Below, in pieces: positions 23,281 to 35,422 of a stretch of DNA of 64,000 bases. This DNA comes from Cranoglanis bouderius (Eukaryota; Chordata; Actinopteri; Siluriformes; Cranoglanididae). The position numbers and the translations under genes were made by a program. Under the pieces are notes generated by a model. That model was not told the DNA's origin. It saw only the letters and a list, made by a program, of their open reading frames with translations, and searched no databases. Where the stretch lies: NCBI GenBank assembly GCA_023630585.1, contig CM042539.1, positions 22,015,755 to 22,079,754 on the forward strand, read 5' to 3'. Positions within the stretch are counted from its first letter, which is position 1; every line of letters starts with the position of its first letter.

Positions 23281-23284
23281 AAAT

Positions 23285-24450
23285 ATAAACTCAGTATGAA
23301 AAATATTGGAAGACATTTTGCTAAAAAGTGTTAATTTAGGGTTAATTTTAAAATTAACCCTAATGGCTTTATAATATTAATGCAGAGTTAATGATAGATA
23401 TTAGAATTTTTAGCCTTATTTCTTTTATTCAATACCAGCCGTCACTGCATGTAATTGAATGGTTCTGTAGAAAAAGTTATTTTTGCAGCTGTCTTTCAAT
23501 AGATCAAAAGAAAAACAGCAAGATGAGAAGTCTGTAAGTAGGAAAATGAGACATCTGTTCACCATTAAAGCCAGTAACTGCTACTTATTTTAGAAGATAC
23601 GCTTCTGTGACTTAGGCTTTTGTTTTTGTGATCATGACACAAGCTCAGAAATAAGGCTTAAATTGCAGTGTTATAAGTTCTTGGTATTTTTATGACCATC
23701 ACTGCACACAAAAAGTGCTGAAACAGGTTAGATTGAGTTACCAAGATTTATAACACAGCACTGTAAATTCTCATTTCTAATTGGCCAGAAGGTGTTGATT
23801 AATTTGCTGTAACAGAAGTGCTGACAGTAGTTCGGTTGTAATTCAAATCACAGGCTTATTTTAATGCAGATAATAATTTTCTTAGATGTTATTTTATTAT
23901 ATTGACAACTTACATAGAGACTTGGATGGTGGGCACTGCACATAAATGGATTTAAACATATGTGTAATCATTAATATGGTGAGGTTTTCTGTGAATATAC
24001 TTATTCTCAAGTGTCAACATTTGAGGTAAAGCTATAACTTTAAGTTTTCTGACACAGGAAAGTCTTCTTTAAAATTAGCTATAAATGGATAAAAGTAAAG
24101 TGTTGTTCTTTAATGGAATAAAAAATGCAGTACAAGAGGAATAAAACACTTTGGGATGTGCAGTTTCTGGAAAAGAATCAACACTGGGGTGGTAATAGTA
24201 ACTCAACTTCATATCAGGCCACATCGCACCAACCCATCACTGATTAATTTTCCCATAACAGCACACCTGAATGTGTTTTTTTTTTCTTTACCCATCAAGA
24301 CAGAAACATCTCATGAAGAAGTGTTTCAGTGTTTCATATTTTCACATCATGGATTTAGATTTATACTTTCAACAAACCAACAATTTCTAACAAACCTCAC
24401 TTTGATCATACTGTATGTGACTAACTAGTGATCTAGACTAGTTTCAGTGT
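23285..24450. other. AT-rich stretch with no recognised feature
   Basis: No exon or element end recognised. A short palindrome GTTAATTTTAAAATTAAC (23340-23357) lies in a repeated GGGTTAATTT context. Confidence 0.35.
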
Positions 24451-24454
24451 AAGA

Positions 24455-24662
24455 CATTTTTTCGGGATCGCCACAGAGGATCATTGCTCCGCATATTTTG
24501 ATTTGGCACAGGTTTTATACCGGATGCCCTTCTGGCAACCCTCCCATTTTATCCAGGCTTGGGACCGGCACTGAGTACAACTGCCAGTGGCTGGGGTTCC
24601 CTGCCCGGGAATCGAACCCAGGCCGTGGCGGTGAGAGCATGAGATCCTTAGCCGCTATAACA
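24455..24662 (-). mobile_element. tRNA-derived SINE fragment, second type
   Basis: Read on the plus strand, GGATCGCCACAGAGGATCAT, TTTATACCGGATGCCCTTCT, CTTGGGACCGGCACTGAGTA and GGGAATCGAACCCAGGCC form a common fish repeat. The last part is the reverse complement of a B box (GGTTCGATTCCC) and the following AGAGCATGAGATCCTTAGCC is the reverse of a tRNA-like 5' end. The SINE is therefore on the minus strand. Confidence 0.7.
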
Positions 24663-24664
24663 GT

Positions 24665-25885
24665 ATAAGACTGACGGTATAAATCAAACTAAACAAATGA
24701 ATAAATGAATGACTGAATGGCAAGGGGAACAAATAGATAAATAAAACGGATAAATAAAAAATAAATTGACGAATTTAATTCTACACTCTTGTTCCTCTAG
24801 TCAAGGTTCTTTGCTTCCAAAATGGGCTCTACTTGGAACCCTTGCTGATCGAGAAATACTGTTGTAGCGATCTTATACATAAAATCTCAAACATTTCTCC
24901 AGTATTTAGCATGTTTCAATTTCTTGTCATTTGAATGTGAATTTCAGAAAAGCACTCAATAACTGGACAGGTTCCACTCTATAAGGAAGCTGCTATAAGG
25001 AAACCTAAACCTGCTCTATTCTGCAAGGCAAGGTTTCTAAATGCAAGTAGCCCTTTAGAGAGTTGGCCAATTCCCAAAGCAGATCTATTAGCCGGTAATT
25101 CATCTTCTCTATACAGGTCATTAATCTGGTTTAATGCTGACATTATCCTGGAACTTGGAAGAAGAACACATAGATCTCCCTTCCATGTTGATGTGTGATG
25201 TGTACCAAAAGTGTTAGCATCAGTAAACCTTTAGTTTTCTGAATTATATATAGTATAAAATGTCAAAATGTCTAGCCAGATTATGTGAGCCAAAACCCTG
25301 TGGAGATGTCAGCATTTCACAGTTCAACATCCAACCTGTGGAATGTAAGCCATTAGCTAGTTGAGTGAGCTGGTCTAGCTAGCCAGATCTTTTGATGTTT
25401 TGCAGTATGAAAGCTCTGTATTCAACTTAAGATGTCACTCAGATGTTTGGTAGCAATTGCGTGTTGTGTTAAATACTGTACAGTATATCTAAGAGTTGCT
25501 ACAGCCTATAGGTAACACTTAAGATAATATATGTAAGGGGCTACTTTGCTATTTAGCTAACTATAAAGCTTAAAAAAAAAAATTTAAAAAAGAAAGAAAA
25601 GAAAAAAGTATAAATTAACATGAGCTAGTTAGCTAAAGAACCTAGCAAGCTAGTGAAACCCCAACAGCATTTGGCTAAGTTATGTAGCTAATGTTATCTT
25701 TCTTTATATACTGGATATTTATATACTTTATATATGTTGATAATGGAGGTGGTGTTCATTTCAGTATAGCTCACTTAGTTAGTTAATATAGTTCAAAAAT
25801 GCATTCCTCAGATTTAGAACATTTTTGGATTAGTTGTGTCAGTTGTAGGAGACATTTTAAAATGTAAGTAATTAATCAAGTAGTT
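24665..25885. other. AT-rich stretch with no recognised feature
   Basis: No exon, element end or RNA gene recognised. Repeated CTAGCTAG-like and GTTAGCTAA motifs occur between 25350 and 25690. Confidence 0.35.
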
Positions 25886-25889
25886 TTTG

Positions 25890-26015
25890 CCAGATGACTT
25901 ATTTAGTTGACTCATTTTCTTGATCCCTACTTTTACTCTTACTCAAGTGAATTATTCTTACATTAGCAGTACTTTTATTCAAGTCGGTATGTTTTGTATT
26001 CTTTCCATCAGTTTT
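25890..26015. mobile_element. Fragment of a hAT-like element
   Basis: CTACTTTTACTCTTACTCAA and TACTTTTATTCAAGTCGGTA, followed by TTTTCACCACCCAG, resemble the right end of the hAT-like copies at 13.9 and 34.6 kb. The left end is absent nearby. Confidence 0.4.
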
Positions 26016-26402
26016 CACCACCCAGTAGCTTTTTTTTTTTCATGTGGCATGGATATCACAGAATGAAGCTCCCTCTGGGTATATTTTTCTCAGAGATTCA
26101 TTGGCATTCCATTTTGTTGGTTATAACCTGTGGCTTATTGTGTATAAGAACCAGATGACTTTCAACTCTATTCACTAATGTGGGATATATTTCTTGGTCA
26201 AAATTAATTAATTAAAGCCAACCTTGTAATGGAGTGATTTATTATTTTCTTTTTTTTTACTAATGTCTTAACCCAGCGTGTAACCTTCCCCGAGTATGTG
26301 TCCAGCCACCACAAGCACTTCTGTTAAAAACAATTACTTTTTGCCAGCATGACGTAGCCCATTTGTAGAGATCTGAAAAGATTACCCTGGTTGGGTTGGT
26401 GT

Positions 26403-26443
26403 GTTTCCATGGCAACAGTCCCATGTGTTGGTTGCCAAGAAAC
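26403..26443. promoter_or_regulatory. Tandem X-box (RFX-binding) motifs
   Basis: GTTTCCATGGCAAC at 26403-26416 fits the RFX consensus GTTNCCATGGNAAC exactly and is nearly palindromic. A weaker second site, GTTGCCAAGAAAC, lies at 26431-26443. RFX factors drive ciliary and neuronal genes in vertebrates. No start exon was found nearby, so a distal element is the only reading offered; function is inferred. Confidence 0.45.
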
Positions 26444-26459
26444 CCAATTGACTAGGCTA

Positions 26460-28519
26460 AAAAAAAAAAGTGGTGGCTAATTTAACACAATAAAACTTTC
26501 CCGAGCTAGCAAACACAAATGAGCAAGTATATAAATTCCCGCAGTGGTCGATGACTCATTATAAAATAGTACATTGTTTGAGCCGTGGCGTTTTCTCTTT
26601 CATCACATGTAAAAGATATTTTTCAAGCCTGGCTAGCATCTTTATTTTTTTCCTCAACATATTTAACTGTGAGGTGACTTGATGTTGTGTTATCTGGAGA
26701 GTTCTATGACAGCTTCATATTGCAATTTATTTTGTTCGGTTTTGTCCTGCATGCAACCGATTCTGAAAAGATCGTCTGTCAGATGTTTGTTTTATAAAAG
26801 CCAGTAGGGTTTTTTTTTTTCTTTGATTGTTGAATGAGAGAAGAAAATAACTCTGGTGACAGCAAGCTTATCGAGTCTACTTGTCCACCAGACAACTACG
26901 AATGGAAAACTAACAGCCCTGATACAAAATCTTTTGGGTGCCAAGGTACTGATATGTCCACCTTTGTTGCCAAGTGTCAAGTTCTTGCCAAGTGTTGTTG
27001 TTGTTCTTTTGTTTTTGTTTTTTATTTTAACTATATTTTCTATTCAAATTTCTTTTGTCAGAAATTGATTCAATTTTTTTTCTGTCATCTGTTCAGTTTT
27101 TCCTTCTCTTTGCAGCATTGTCTGCTAGAGCATGGCTTTTAGTTTCCTAGTCTGTTTTCATGTATCCTTTGATTTTCAGGACTTTTTCTTTTTGAGCACT
27201 ATTTAGCCTCCGTCTACAGTTTTATAAAAACGGCACGCCAGCTCAGTAGGTGGTGATAATAAGTGTCCCTTCTGGAAACCCTATCTGTATAGATGTGAAC
27301 TCTACTTCTTACATGAGTCCTTGCAGCTGTGATAAAACCTCTCGTCCAGAGTCTTTTTTATGTGCTGGTGACTTCCAGGTCTCCTCACACACATGGTCAT
27401 GTCCAAGTATCATTATTGTAAAGGGAAAAATGTCTCTCTCAGGGCTGGTGTTTGGTGCTTCAAGGACTGCTAGCCAGCTTGGCCCTCTACTACTCAAAAT
27501 CTGCTCGTTGTAAACAGGGTGTCAGGGTGTGAACTGAGTGGGGGAATTTCATAACTACCTCTGATCCATCACTAGATTGGCACCACATCTCACACTGCAT
27601 TGCATTCAGACATGGGCCAAAGCCTAAAGAAATGTGAGCCTGTTTTCCTGAGTAATAACCCACGGGTCTTCGGTTATCCCTGAGTTCTTGAGTCAGAATT
27701 GATGTCATGAACATGTCAGATTTGTTCATGAACAGTGGGAGAGCTTTCCAGTTTGGGGGATTCCCAAAGCTTTATACAGCCTTTCTTATACTATGTTCAC
27801 ACTAGGCCTTTTGTTTCCTTTCCTGAAATAGTGCTAGATGGGGCACCTTTTTGTGCTGATATGGAAAAAAGGCATCTCACACGACATACATGGTAACCAT
27901 AACAACACTGCCCAGTTCTAGTTAGTATGGGCTAACTAACCAGCCTAGATTAGATTTATTATCAGATTGTGTGAAGAATTGGTGTAACTGTGGACATGAG
28001 GAGGCTTAACTGGTTAACTGTATGCAGCTGCAGTTAAAGTGGGACATAATATCGTCCACCATTACCAAGACCAGCACTTTGTCCTCCGTGTTTGTTTTTC
28101 TTGCCTTAGATCATGACCTGCTTCAATAGTTATACATGCGCCCGATGTAACTCATTAACATTTCGTCAATGTTAAACATCAATCTTTGCAAAGTCATGTC
28201 ATTACCTCTGAACCTTGTTATCCCATAGTGTGTGCATGCCCTTTTGTGTATCGAACTGGATGGTTTATTTGTCATACACATTTTTCCATGAGATCTCTAC
28301 ATGGAACTGGGATGTTTACTGGACTGTGACGATTCAGATATTAGTTTCACGAGCTCTTCTGAACTGCTTCAAGCACAAACAAACTTATGCACCCGGAATC
28401 TCAACACTCTCCCCCTGGTCTGCATTGTGGCAACTCTAGGAATTAACTCTCACAGTAACTCTCACAGCAGAAAAAGTGTAGCAAAACACAAAACTTAGAG
28501 ATTAATAAAGATAGTGATC

Positions 28520-28520
<1 letters not shown>
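26460..28520. other. Intergenic stretch with no recognised feature
   Basis: No exon, element end or RNA gene recognised. The part 27240-27720 has balanced composition and short ORFs on both strands without known motifs. Confidence 0.35.

Positions 28521-28524
<4 letters not shown>

Positions 28525-28601
<77 letters not shown>
28525..28601. repeat. (CA)n microsatellite
   Basis: An uninterrupted run of about 38 CA units, long enough to expect length variation and Z-DNA potential. Confidence 0.97.
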
Positions 28602-28604
<3 letters not shown>

Positions 28605-29985
28605 TATATTACAGCTATAAATCAAAAAAGCCAAAGCTCAAATAACAAACGAGTTAAAGCACAGCAGAAAATAGGCTAAATATATCAGCACCCTTTAAAT
28701 AGCAAGTAAACTATGTGCAAATGTTTTCCCTTTGTTTTATTGTTCCCCCCCCCCAATGACTTCTAAACCACTTTAAGCCAGTTTTGGAAGGTTACTACAG
28801 TTACAACTACAGTTGTTAGCACTTCAATCTCTTTGATGAAATTATAAAGCTATATTACAACATGAGGTTGCTGTAACTGAATGATACTGAACAAAAAATA
28901 AAGCTTATTCACACCTTTGGTGTATTAGAGGAAAAACAGAAAAATACCCAGACTCACATACTGTAGATAAGCACCATAACAGCAATAAGTCTAAACATAA
29001 CATCCAGAGCTATATTCAGAGTTGAGTTATGTGTACTTTGTGAGGATGTAATATGGAAATTGCACACATTGATATTCAGACCTCATCATATTACATCATA
29101 TTACATTTGACATTTAAAAAAAAAAAAGCTATTTTCTTCTTTAGTCAGCATTTTCTATCCCTTTTTTTATGCCTAAAGACAAGTGCTTGTGTTTCAAAGA
29201 AAATCAGCAACCTTGGGGGCGTGAACCATGACTGGCACAACCAGAAAACCATTAAAAATAAATAAAAAATTAAGCAGCTGCATAACCTAACTCTGAATAC
29301 AAGTAACTTTCTACATGTAACCGTTAACTGTGAATACAGCCCATAGTGATGATACCCACCTGATAAATTCAGAGGGCTTAAAATCATCAGCTAAAACCTG
29401 ACAGAAAAACTACAACATCTAACCAAATAGCATATTGTAAGACAGGGACTGTGTTATTGCTGAAATGATTTACAGACCTCATCCTCTTCATCCTCTCACA
29501 TAAATGTTGGATATTACATTTAACATCACTGTGCAGTTGAAATGAGATCAGCTGTATAGATCAAGAGGTGCTGTTTAAACCTAGTGTCCTCACTGATACA
29601 AGGTTAAGGCATGGAAACAGATTCATCCTAGTCTTGGTCGAAATTACACCGTCAATATAGATAATACTATAATAAACCAGACTCAATATCCTGAAGCCAG
29701 CCTTATGCCTTTCTTATAACCACTGTTCTACATTGATTCTATTAGACCTGTGAATCCAGAGGACTCTTAGAAGCCCACATTGCAGAACGAATAAAATGTA
29801 ACATGAATTGACAGCGAGACATAAAGTCGATAGGGTCTCGCAGACCATTTTCATTATGAAACTCGATCAATGGCTGAATCTGAATGGAGGAACGCTCTGG
29901 GTTCTTTGCAGTGATGGCTGCAAGCATTTTAACCAGAAAAAAAAAACTTAAATACAGGGCTGACTTTTTAAGCACAATAATTCCA
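28605..29985. other. Intergenic stretch with no recognised feature
   Basis: No exon or terminal repeat recognised. The motif TATATTCAGAGTT (29011) recurs inverted near 31270 (AACTCTGAATATGG), possibly part of the inverted arrangement centred on 31.4 kb. Confidence 0.3.
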
Positions 29986-29990
29986 CTGCT

Positions 29991-30187
29991 GTGTTGAGAC
30001 TAGTCCAGCAAGCTCCCTGCAACTAACACAAGGTTAAAGGAAGAATACTTTGACCATTTTTTCTTCTCATAATGTGATAAGAGAAAAATCTTAATGTTAT
30101 TTCAAAAACAGTGTTCACTGATAAGCCATTTAATTTACTTAATTTGTATAATTAATGTTATGAAGTGTTCATTTTAACTTAACATAG
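29991..30187 (+). repeat. Left arm of a long inverted repeat
   Basis: It starts GTGTTGAGAC and contains CTCCCTGCAACTAACACA, ATTTTTTCTTCTCATAATGT and CATTTAATTTACTTAATTTG. The same strings occur inverted at 32773-32949. Similarity looks high, with a few indels such as an extra AAGGAAGAATACTT in this arm. The two arms enclose 2.6 kb. Confidence 0.85.
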
Positions 30188-30221
30188 AAGCTATTCTGGA
30201 ATGCATACACTTATATATATA

Positions 30222-31001
30222 CAGTTGCAATCAAAATTATTCAACCCCCATTGCAAATCAGGTTTATTGTCAAAATGTACAGACTTTCAGCTGATTGCAA
30301 TGAACAAATCAAACAAAAGCAATTGAAATAATTCAACACAATGAGTGCTTCAAGTGGTTTCCCCAAATTCAACTGAAAATGCAACTTATAATGACTTCTC
30401 CAGTCTCAAAATTATTCAACCCCTTCATGGCAAGCATCTTTATTACTTAGTTGAGCACCCTTTTGCTGTTATGACCTGCTGCAAATGAGATGCATAGCCA
30501 GACACCAGCTTCTGGCAGCATTCCTGAGGAATCTTAGCCCATTCCTCATGAGCAATGGCCTCCAGTTCAGTAATATTCTTGGGTTTGCACACTGCAACTG
30601 CCTTCTTCAAATCAAAATGGCCCTGTAGAATCTTCCAGGACATCTTCTGCAACCAAGCCTTGGTGGAATTTGAGATATTCTTGGGATCATTGTCCTATTG
30701 GAACGTCCAATGATGCCCAAGCTTCGGCTTCCTCACAGACGGCATGATGTTTTCTCCTAGGATTTCCTGATACTTGAATGAATCCATCTTGCCTTCCACA
30801 CCCTGCAGGTTTCCAGTGCCAGAGGATGAAAAGCAGCCCCAGAGCATCACCGAGCCACCACCATGCTTGACTGTAGCCAGAATGTTCTTTCTTCATTTTT
30901 CTTTCTCCAGACATACCGCTGATCCATCGTACCGAAAAGTCCCAGTTTTGTTTCATCGCTCCACAGAACAGAATTCCAAAACTTCTGTAGCTTATTAACA
31001 C
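30222..31001 (-). mobile_element. Tc1-like element, family E, truncated
   Basis: The left end CAGTTGCAATCAAAATTATT follows a TA in a short TATATA run. The repeat TCAAAATTATTCAACCCC recurs at 30406. The minus strand encodes transposase parts: near 30443-30652 a C-terminal piece with EEWAKIPQECCQKLVSGY, and upstream parts to 31001 that include the region around the catalytic domain in shifted frames. The sequence ends abruptly near 31000, so the 5' third and the other terminal repeat are gone. Confidence 0.75.
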
Positions 31002-31566
31002 ACGATATTTTTATTTTCTTTATAATTTTACCTAGGCTTTCTGCCTACAGAGATTATGTTATGTAAATAAGGAGACAGTTTGAAACCCCAAGCTTAAAAA
31101 TGGTCAAAATATGTTTTAATTGCTAGTTAAATAACTAAGCACTGTATTTAGAGTTGGTGAGTTTTTTTCATGTTACATCAATATTATGCTTGGAAACTTA
31201 ATTGTATTCAGATTTGGGTTACGCAAGTCGATTTTCTGGATGCGGCATTTACATTATATAAGTTACTGTATATGTGTAGTCCACAACTCTGAATATGGCC
31301 CTAAAATGATTTCTTCACACAATGAATGTCATGCTTTGATCAAATTTCTGGATCAAAGCAGACATACAGTGGGGGGAAAAAGTATTTGATCCCCTGCTGA
31401 TTTTGTACGTTTGGCAACTGACAAAGAAATGATCAGTCTATAATTTTAATGATAGGTGTATTTTAACAGTGAGAGACAGAATAACAACAAAAAAATCCAG
31501 AAAAACGCATTTCAAAAAAGATATAAATTGATTTGCATTTTAATGAGGGAAATAAGTATTTGACCC

Positions 31567-32217
31567 CTTCGACTAAGTACTTGGTGGCAAAACCCTTGTT
31601 GGCAATCACAGAGGTCAGACGTTTCTTGTAGTTGGCCACCAGGTTTGCACACATCTCAGGAGTGATTTTGTCCCACTCCTCTTTGCAGATCCTCTCCAAG
31701 TCATTAAGGTCATTTTCAATGCCATGGCTGATGGAAGGAGGTTCTCACCCAAGATTTGACGGTACATGGCCCTGTCCATCGTCCCTTTGATGCGGTGCAG
31801 TTGTCCTGTCCCCTTAGCAGAAAAACACCCCCAAAGCATAATGTTCCCACCTCCATGTTTGACGGTGGGGATGGTGTTATGACTTGGGGTCATAGGCAGC
31901 ATTCCTCCTCCTCCAAACACGGCGAGTTGAGTTGATGCCAAAGAGATCTGACCACACCTGACCACAACACTTTCACCCAGTTCTCCTCTGAATCATTCAG
32001 GCAAACTTCAGACGGGCCTGTACATGTGCTTTCTTGAGCAGGGGGACCTTGCGGGCGCTGCAGGATTTCAGTCCTTCACAGCATACTGTGTTACCAATTG
32101 TTTTCTTGGTGACTATGGTCCCAGCTGCCTTGAGATTATTAACAAGATCCTCTGACCTATTGTATAGGTCTACAATCTTGTCCCTGACATCCTTGGACAG
32201 CTCTTTGGTCTTGGCCA
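31567..32217 (-). pseudogene. Broken Tc1 transposase, family B copy 2
   Basis: The start MAKTKELSKDVRDKIVDLY is kept at 32217, but the HTH part is cut by a deletion. The stop directly after LKFA (near 31997) is the same as in copy 1. The catalytic part keeps only a middle piece (NTIPTVKHGG...NIMLWGCFSAK) and the C-terminal ANLVANYKKRLTSVIANKG up to TKY. The first Asp motif and the QND...SPDL segment are deleted or damaged, so it cannot encode an active enzyme. Confidence 0.85.
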
Positions 32218-32277
32218 TGGTGGAGAGTTTGGAATCTGATTGATTGATTGCTTCTGTGGACAGGTGTCTTTTTACAG

Positions 32278-32337
32278 GTAACAAACTGAGATTAGGAGCA
32301 CTCCCTTTAAGAGAGTGCTCCTAATCTCAGCTCATTA
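32278..32337. repeat. Subterminal palindrome of Tc1 family B, second copy
   Basis: GAGATTAGGAGCACTC and its inverted copy around a short loop, identical in the core to 10690-10730. Confidence 0.85.
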
Positions 32338-32772
32338 CCTGTGTAAAAGACAGCTGGGAGCCAGAAATCTTGCTGATTGATTGGGGATCAAATACTTATT
32401 TCCCTCACTAAAATGCAAATCAATTTATAACTTTTTTGAAATGCGTTTTTCTGGATTTTTTTGTTGTTATTCTGTCGCTCACTGTTAAAATACACCTACC
32501 ATTAAAATTATAGAGTGATCATTTCTTTGTCAGTGGGCAAACGTACAAAATCAGCAGGGGATCAAATAATTTTTCCCCCACTGTAAGCCTAATAAATTCA
32601 ATTTGTAAACAGTCTAACAAGTTGTCAAATGATCCATGAACTGTCGCTTGCACTGTAGTGACGGCAGGGAATAAAGTTGTAATGGTTGGATGCTAATCAG
32701 AAATACCAGCCCAAAAAAAAATCTTTCTGTATTAATTAGCGATTATTTCACAGAGCAAACAGTAATCAAACA

Positions 32773-32949
32773 GTTATGTTAAAATGAACACTTTATAACA
32801 TTAATTATACAAATTAAGTAAATTAAATGGCTTATCGGTGAACACTGTTTTTTGAAATAACATTAAGATTGTTCTCATCACATTATGAGAAGAAAAAATG
32901 GACCATGCAACCATGTGTTAGTTGCAGGGAACTCAGTCTCAACACAGAC
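32773..32949 (-). repeat. Right arm of a long inverted repeat
   Basis: The reverse complement of this segment follows the left arm at 29991-30187 through TGTTGAGACT, CCCTGCAACTAACACA, TTTTTTCTTCTCATAATGTG and TTTAATTTACTTAATTTGTA. Two Tc1 elements inserted between the arms account for about 2 kb of the spacing. Confidence 0.85.
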
Positions 32950-33054
32950 TGACGATGAGGTTTGTGTTTGTCAAATGCCACGAGTGAAATTTACCTCAAG
33001 TGATGAGAGGAAGAAAGACTGATTTGGATGATGCTGATGAAGTGTAAACATATA

Positions 33055-33395
33055 TGTGGAGGCGGGGGCGTGGTCGAGCACCGGTTTGTGAATGGAGGGC
33101 GGAACCGGAGAAAGCGAGTGGTAAGGTTTACACACCTGTACGAAATGAGACTAACGAGTGTTCTGTGTTGCAGTGAGGGGAAGAAGAGAAAAGGAGGCGA
33201 GACACGCGCCTCGAGAGAGAGGGAAAGAGACGCCGGCACAGAGCCACATGTGTGCGTGCGTGTGTGTGTGTGAGAGAGAGAGAAATTAAAAAAAAAACCA
33301 CAAACCGAAAGGAAAAGGAAAAATAAAAGTGTGCAAGTGGATTAAGCCTGCCTCCCTTCTGGTTCCTCCTGTACCCGAACATTAAGAGTGTTACA
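33055..33395 (+). repeat. Probable short solo LTR
   Basis: The segment starts TGTGGAGGCGGGGGC and ends GTGTTACA, with ATATA (33050-33054) and GTATA (33396-33400) as an imperfect 5-bp flank. It is GC-rich in a poor neighbourhood, holds a polyadenylation signal AATAAA at about 33322 and a typical downstream CTGCCTCCCTTCTGGTTCC region. A (TG)n/(GA)n patch lies at 33252-33284. A SINE or host promoter island is the alternative. Confidence 0.5.
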
Positions 33396-33435
33396 GTATA
33401 CTTCTTTCATAAAATGTCATTAATGTTGTACATGT

Positions 33436-33470
33436 ATATGGCCAAAAGTATGTAGACACCATTCCAGGAT
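33436..33470. mobile_element. Terminal fragment of a Tc1-like element, family F
   Basis: TATGGCCAAAAGTATGTAGA followed by CACC matches the terminal repeats of the copies at 41843 and 53368. Only the end is recognisable. Confidence 0.5.
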
Positions 33471-33895
33471 TTTCAGCCTGGGAATGTCATCTGAGCGGCC
33501 TATGCACGCAGCCCACACATTCATTTGGGATGTCCACAATGCCAAATCCACAGTTTAAACACTTTTGTCTATTTATTTTCAAAAATATTGCACAGTAGGC
33601 ACCAACTATAACACAAATTAAATAAATACGTACTGAAAAAATTAAATACATATAAACAAGCTTACAATTCATTTCAATAGTGAACAACGAATGAACTAGG
33701 CTAACAAATGTCAAGTTAAAATAGAAAAAATACATAAAAGTAAAGTGCAGGATTTCTGAACGAGGCCATTTGAATATCTTTGCGATTAAGCTATCCTATA
33801 ACAATTTTGCCAATAACAAATCAATCATCCATAAATATCCCAGCAATGCTTTGAAAATTCCTTGACACTAAAATTACTAAACACTAAAATGAAAG

Positions 33896-34683
33896 CAGAG
33901 CTGGGTAGTAACGCATTACATTTACTTCATGACATTTACTTGAGTAACTTTTTGAGAAAAAAAATTACTTTTAAGAATAGGTTTAACAGGCCATACTTAT
34001 ACTTTTACTCAAGTTCATTTTTAATCACAGAAATGTACTCTGTTACTGTTAAATTTTAATGAATATATGTAGTTTTAATAATTAGTTTATATCACGTATA
34101 CTGAGGTCACAAGTCTCACGATATGCTGCAGTGGTCTGAATGCGTACGCAACAACCGCTCAATCCTGGAGTGCGAGCGCGCACACACACACGAACATACT
34201 AACACACACACACACACACACTCTGTCTCTACACACTCTTTCTCTTCTGTTCTGTGCCATAGTCTGTTCTTTTGTTCTCTGTTGTCTTGTTTAAATACAG
34301 ATGCTGACAAGTTTGTGTTGTTACCAAGTTGGGAAAATGTTTCTGGAGGGTGTGTGTGAAATTTTGTGTTGAAAGTGACAGGTTGTGTGTTACTGTACCC
34401 ATCACAGGACTGGGATATGCTGCTTCATCTTGAACTCAGGTTTTATATCATATAAACAGAACAGACAGACTTTCAGGGAGAGGTGTGACTTACAGTTCTC
34501 CATGTAGTCTGAGATTCAGTATTTTCCCTTCATTTTAATCAGATCCGAAATAACTTGCTACTTGAGTAGTCTCTTACTCTTACTCAAGTAATTATTAACA
34601 TGATTGCTTTTACTGTTACTTGAGTAATTATTTTCATAAGTAGTTTTACTTGAGTCAAATTTTGACCACTCTACCCACCACTG
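33896..34683. mobile_element. Non-autonomous hAT-like element
   Basis: The ends CAGAGCTGGGTAGTAACG and, inverted, CAGTGGTGGGTAGAGTGG are bounded by AATGAAAG (33888-33895) and ACTGAAAG (34684-34691), 7 of 8 bases alike, as for a hAT duplication. ACTTTTACTCAAG-type motifs lie inside both ends. No transposase ORF. A CA/GC-rich microsatellite occupies 34178-34221. Confidence 0.8.
34178..34221. repeat. (CA)n-rich simple repeat inside the hAT-like element
   Basis: GCGCGCACACACACACGAAC followed by further CA units. Alternating purine-pyrimidine composition. Confidence 0.85.
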
Positions 34684-35269
34684 ACTGAAAGTAGTTGGAA
34701 GGTGAAGGAAAGATGGGCTACTTAGAAATTGTAGCTTGTCAAGCTATAAGCTTCTCATTATTTAAAGCAGTAGAGTATCTACTGTGACTTTATCTCTGTA
34801 GATCTCTGTAGATAATGTGCATTCATACTTGAGTAGTGTGTATTATGCAGCACTACACAGATGTGTGCGCCATAGATATCTGTGTCAGCAGCTGCATCGC
34901 TATCATCTTCCTTGTTGCTGTCACAAACAAGTCTGTAAATTTGATGCATTTACTTAAGTCTTCTTTTAATGCCTTTCTCTTCATTAATCTGGCTTTTTCT
35001 GCTCCCCCTTTTCTTTTTTGCTGTCCATAATGATTAAAGACTAAGAGGGTTCTCTGGTCTAAACCTGTACATTTGTCATGTGAACAGTCGACCAATTAAG
35101 GTTTTTGAAGGGCTGCTCTCATTGTCTCATTGCCTCCTGTATGTGGAGGTAGGCGCGTGATCAATAGGCTATGGCACATAGCCATGCAATCTTCATAAAC
35201 AAATATTGGTAGTGACTTTTAAAATGGCATTCATCAGAAACCACCTTTGTCACAGGTCAGTTCGAGAAA

Positions 35270-35422
35270 ATCTACCCTGCTAGATCTGCCCTGGTCAACT
35301 GTAAGTAACTATTATTGTGAAATGGAAGCATCTGGGAGCAACAACAGCTCAGCCATGAAGCGGTAGACCCCTCAAACGCACAGAGCAGGGCTGCCAAGTG
35401 CTGAAGCATGTGGGGCGTACAA
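35270..35422 (+). mobile_element. Tc1-like transposase fragment
   Basis: The plus strand reads, with shifts, LDLPWSTVSN and then GSNNSSAMKR and RAGLPSAEACG, matching the order LGIPxSTV, GTTATxPRSGRP, RGQRMLKR in the HTH region of a common fish Tc1 family. About 150 bp only, no ends. Confidence 0.55.

Larger units (their letters stand above)
31367..32583 (-). mobile_element. Tc1-like element, family B copy 2, internally deleted
   Basis: The ends CAGTGGGGGGAAAAAGTATT and its inverted form are bounded by TA (31365-31366 and 32584-32585). Compared with copy 1 at 9400 it lacks about 190 bp in the 3' part of the transposase (junction near 31709) and about 160 bp in the HTH region (junction near 32150), leaving 1217 bp. 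The terminal repeats and the palindrome at 32278-32337 are intact. Confidence 0.92.

Noticed and set aside
24600..24662. Possible tRNA gene on the minus strand
   Set aside because: Only B-box-like and partial 5' homology; it is part of a dispersed SINE, and no cloverleaf could be drawn.
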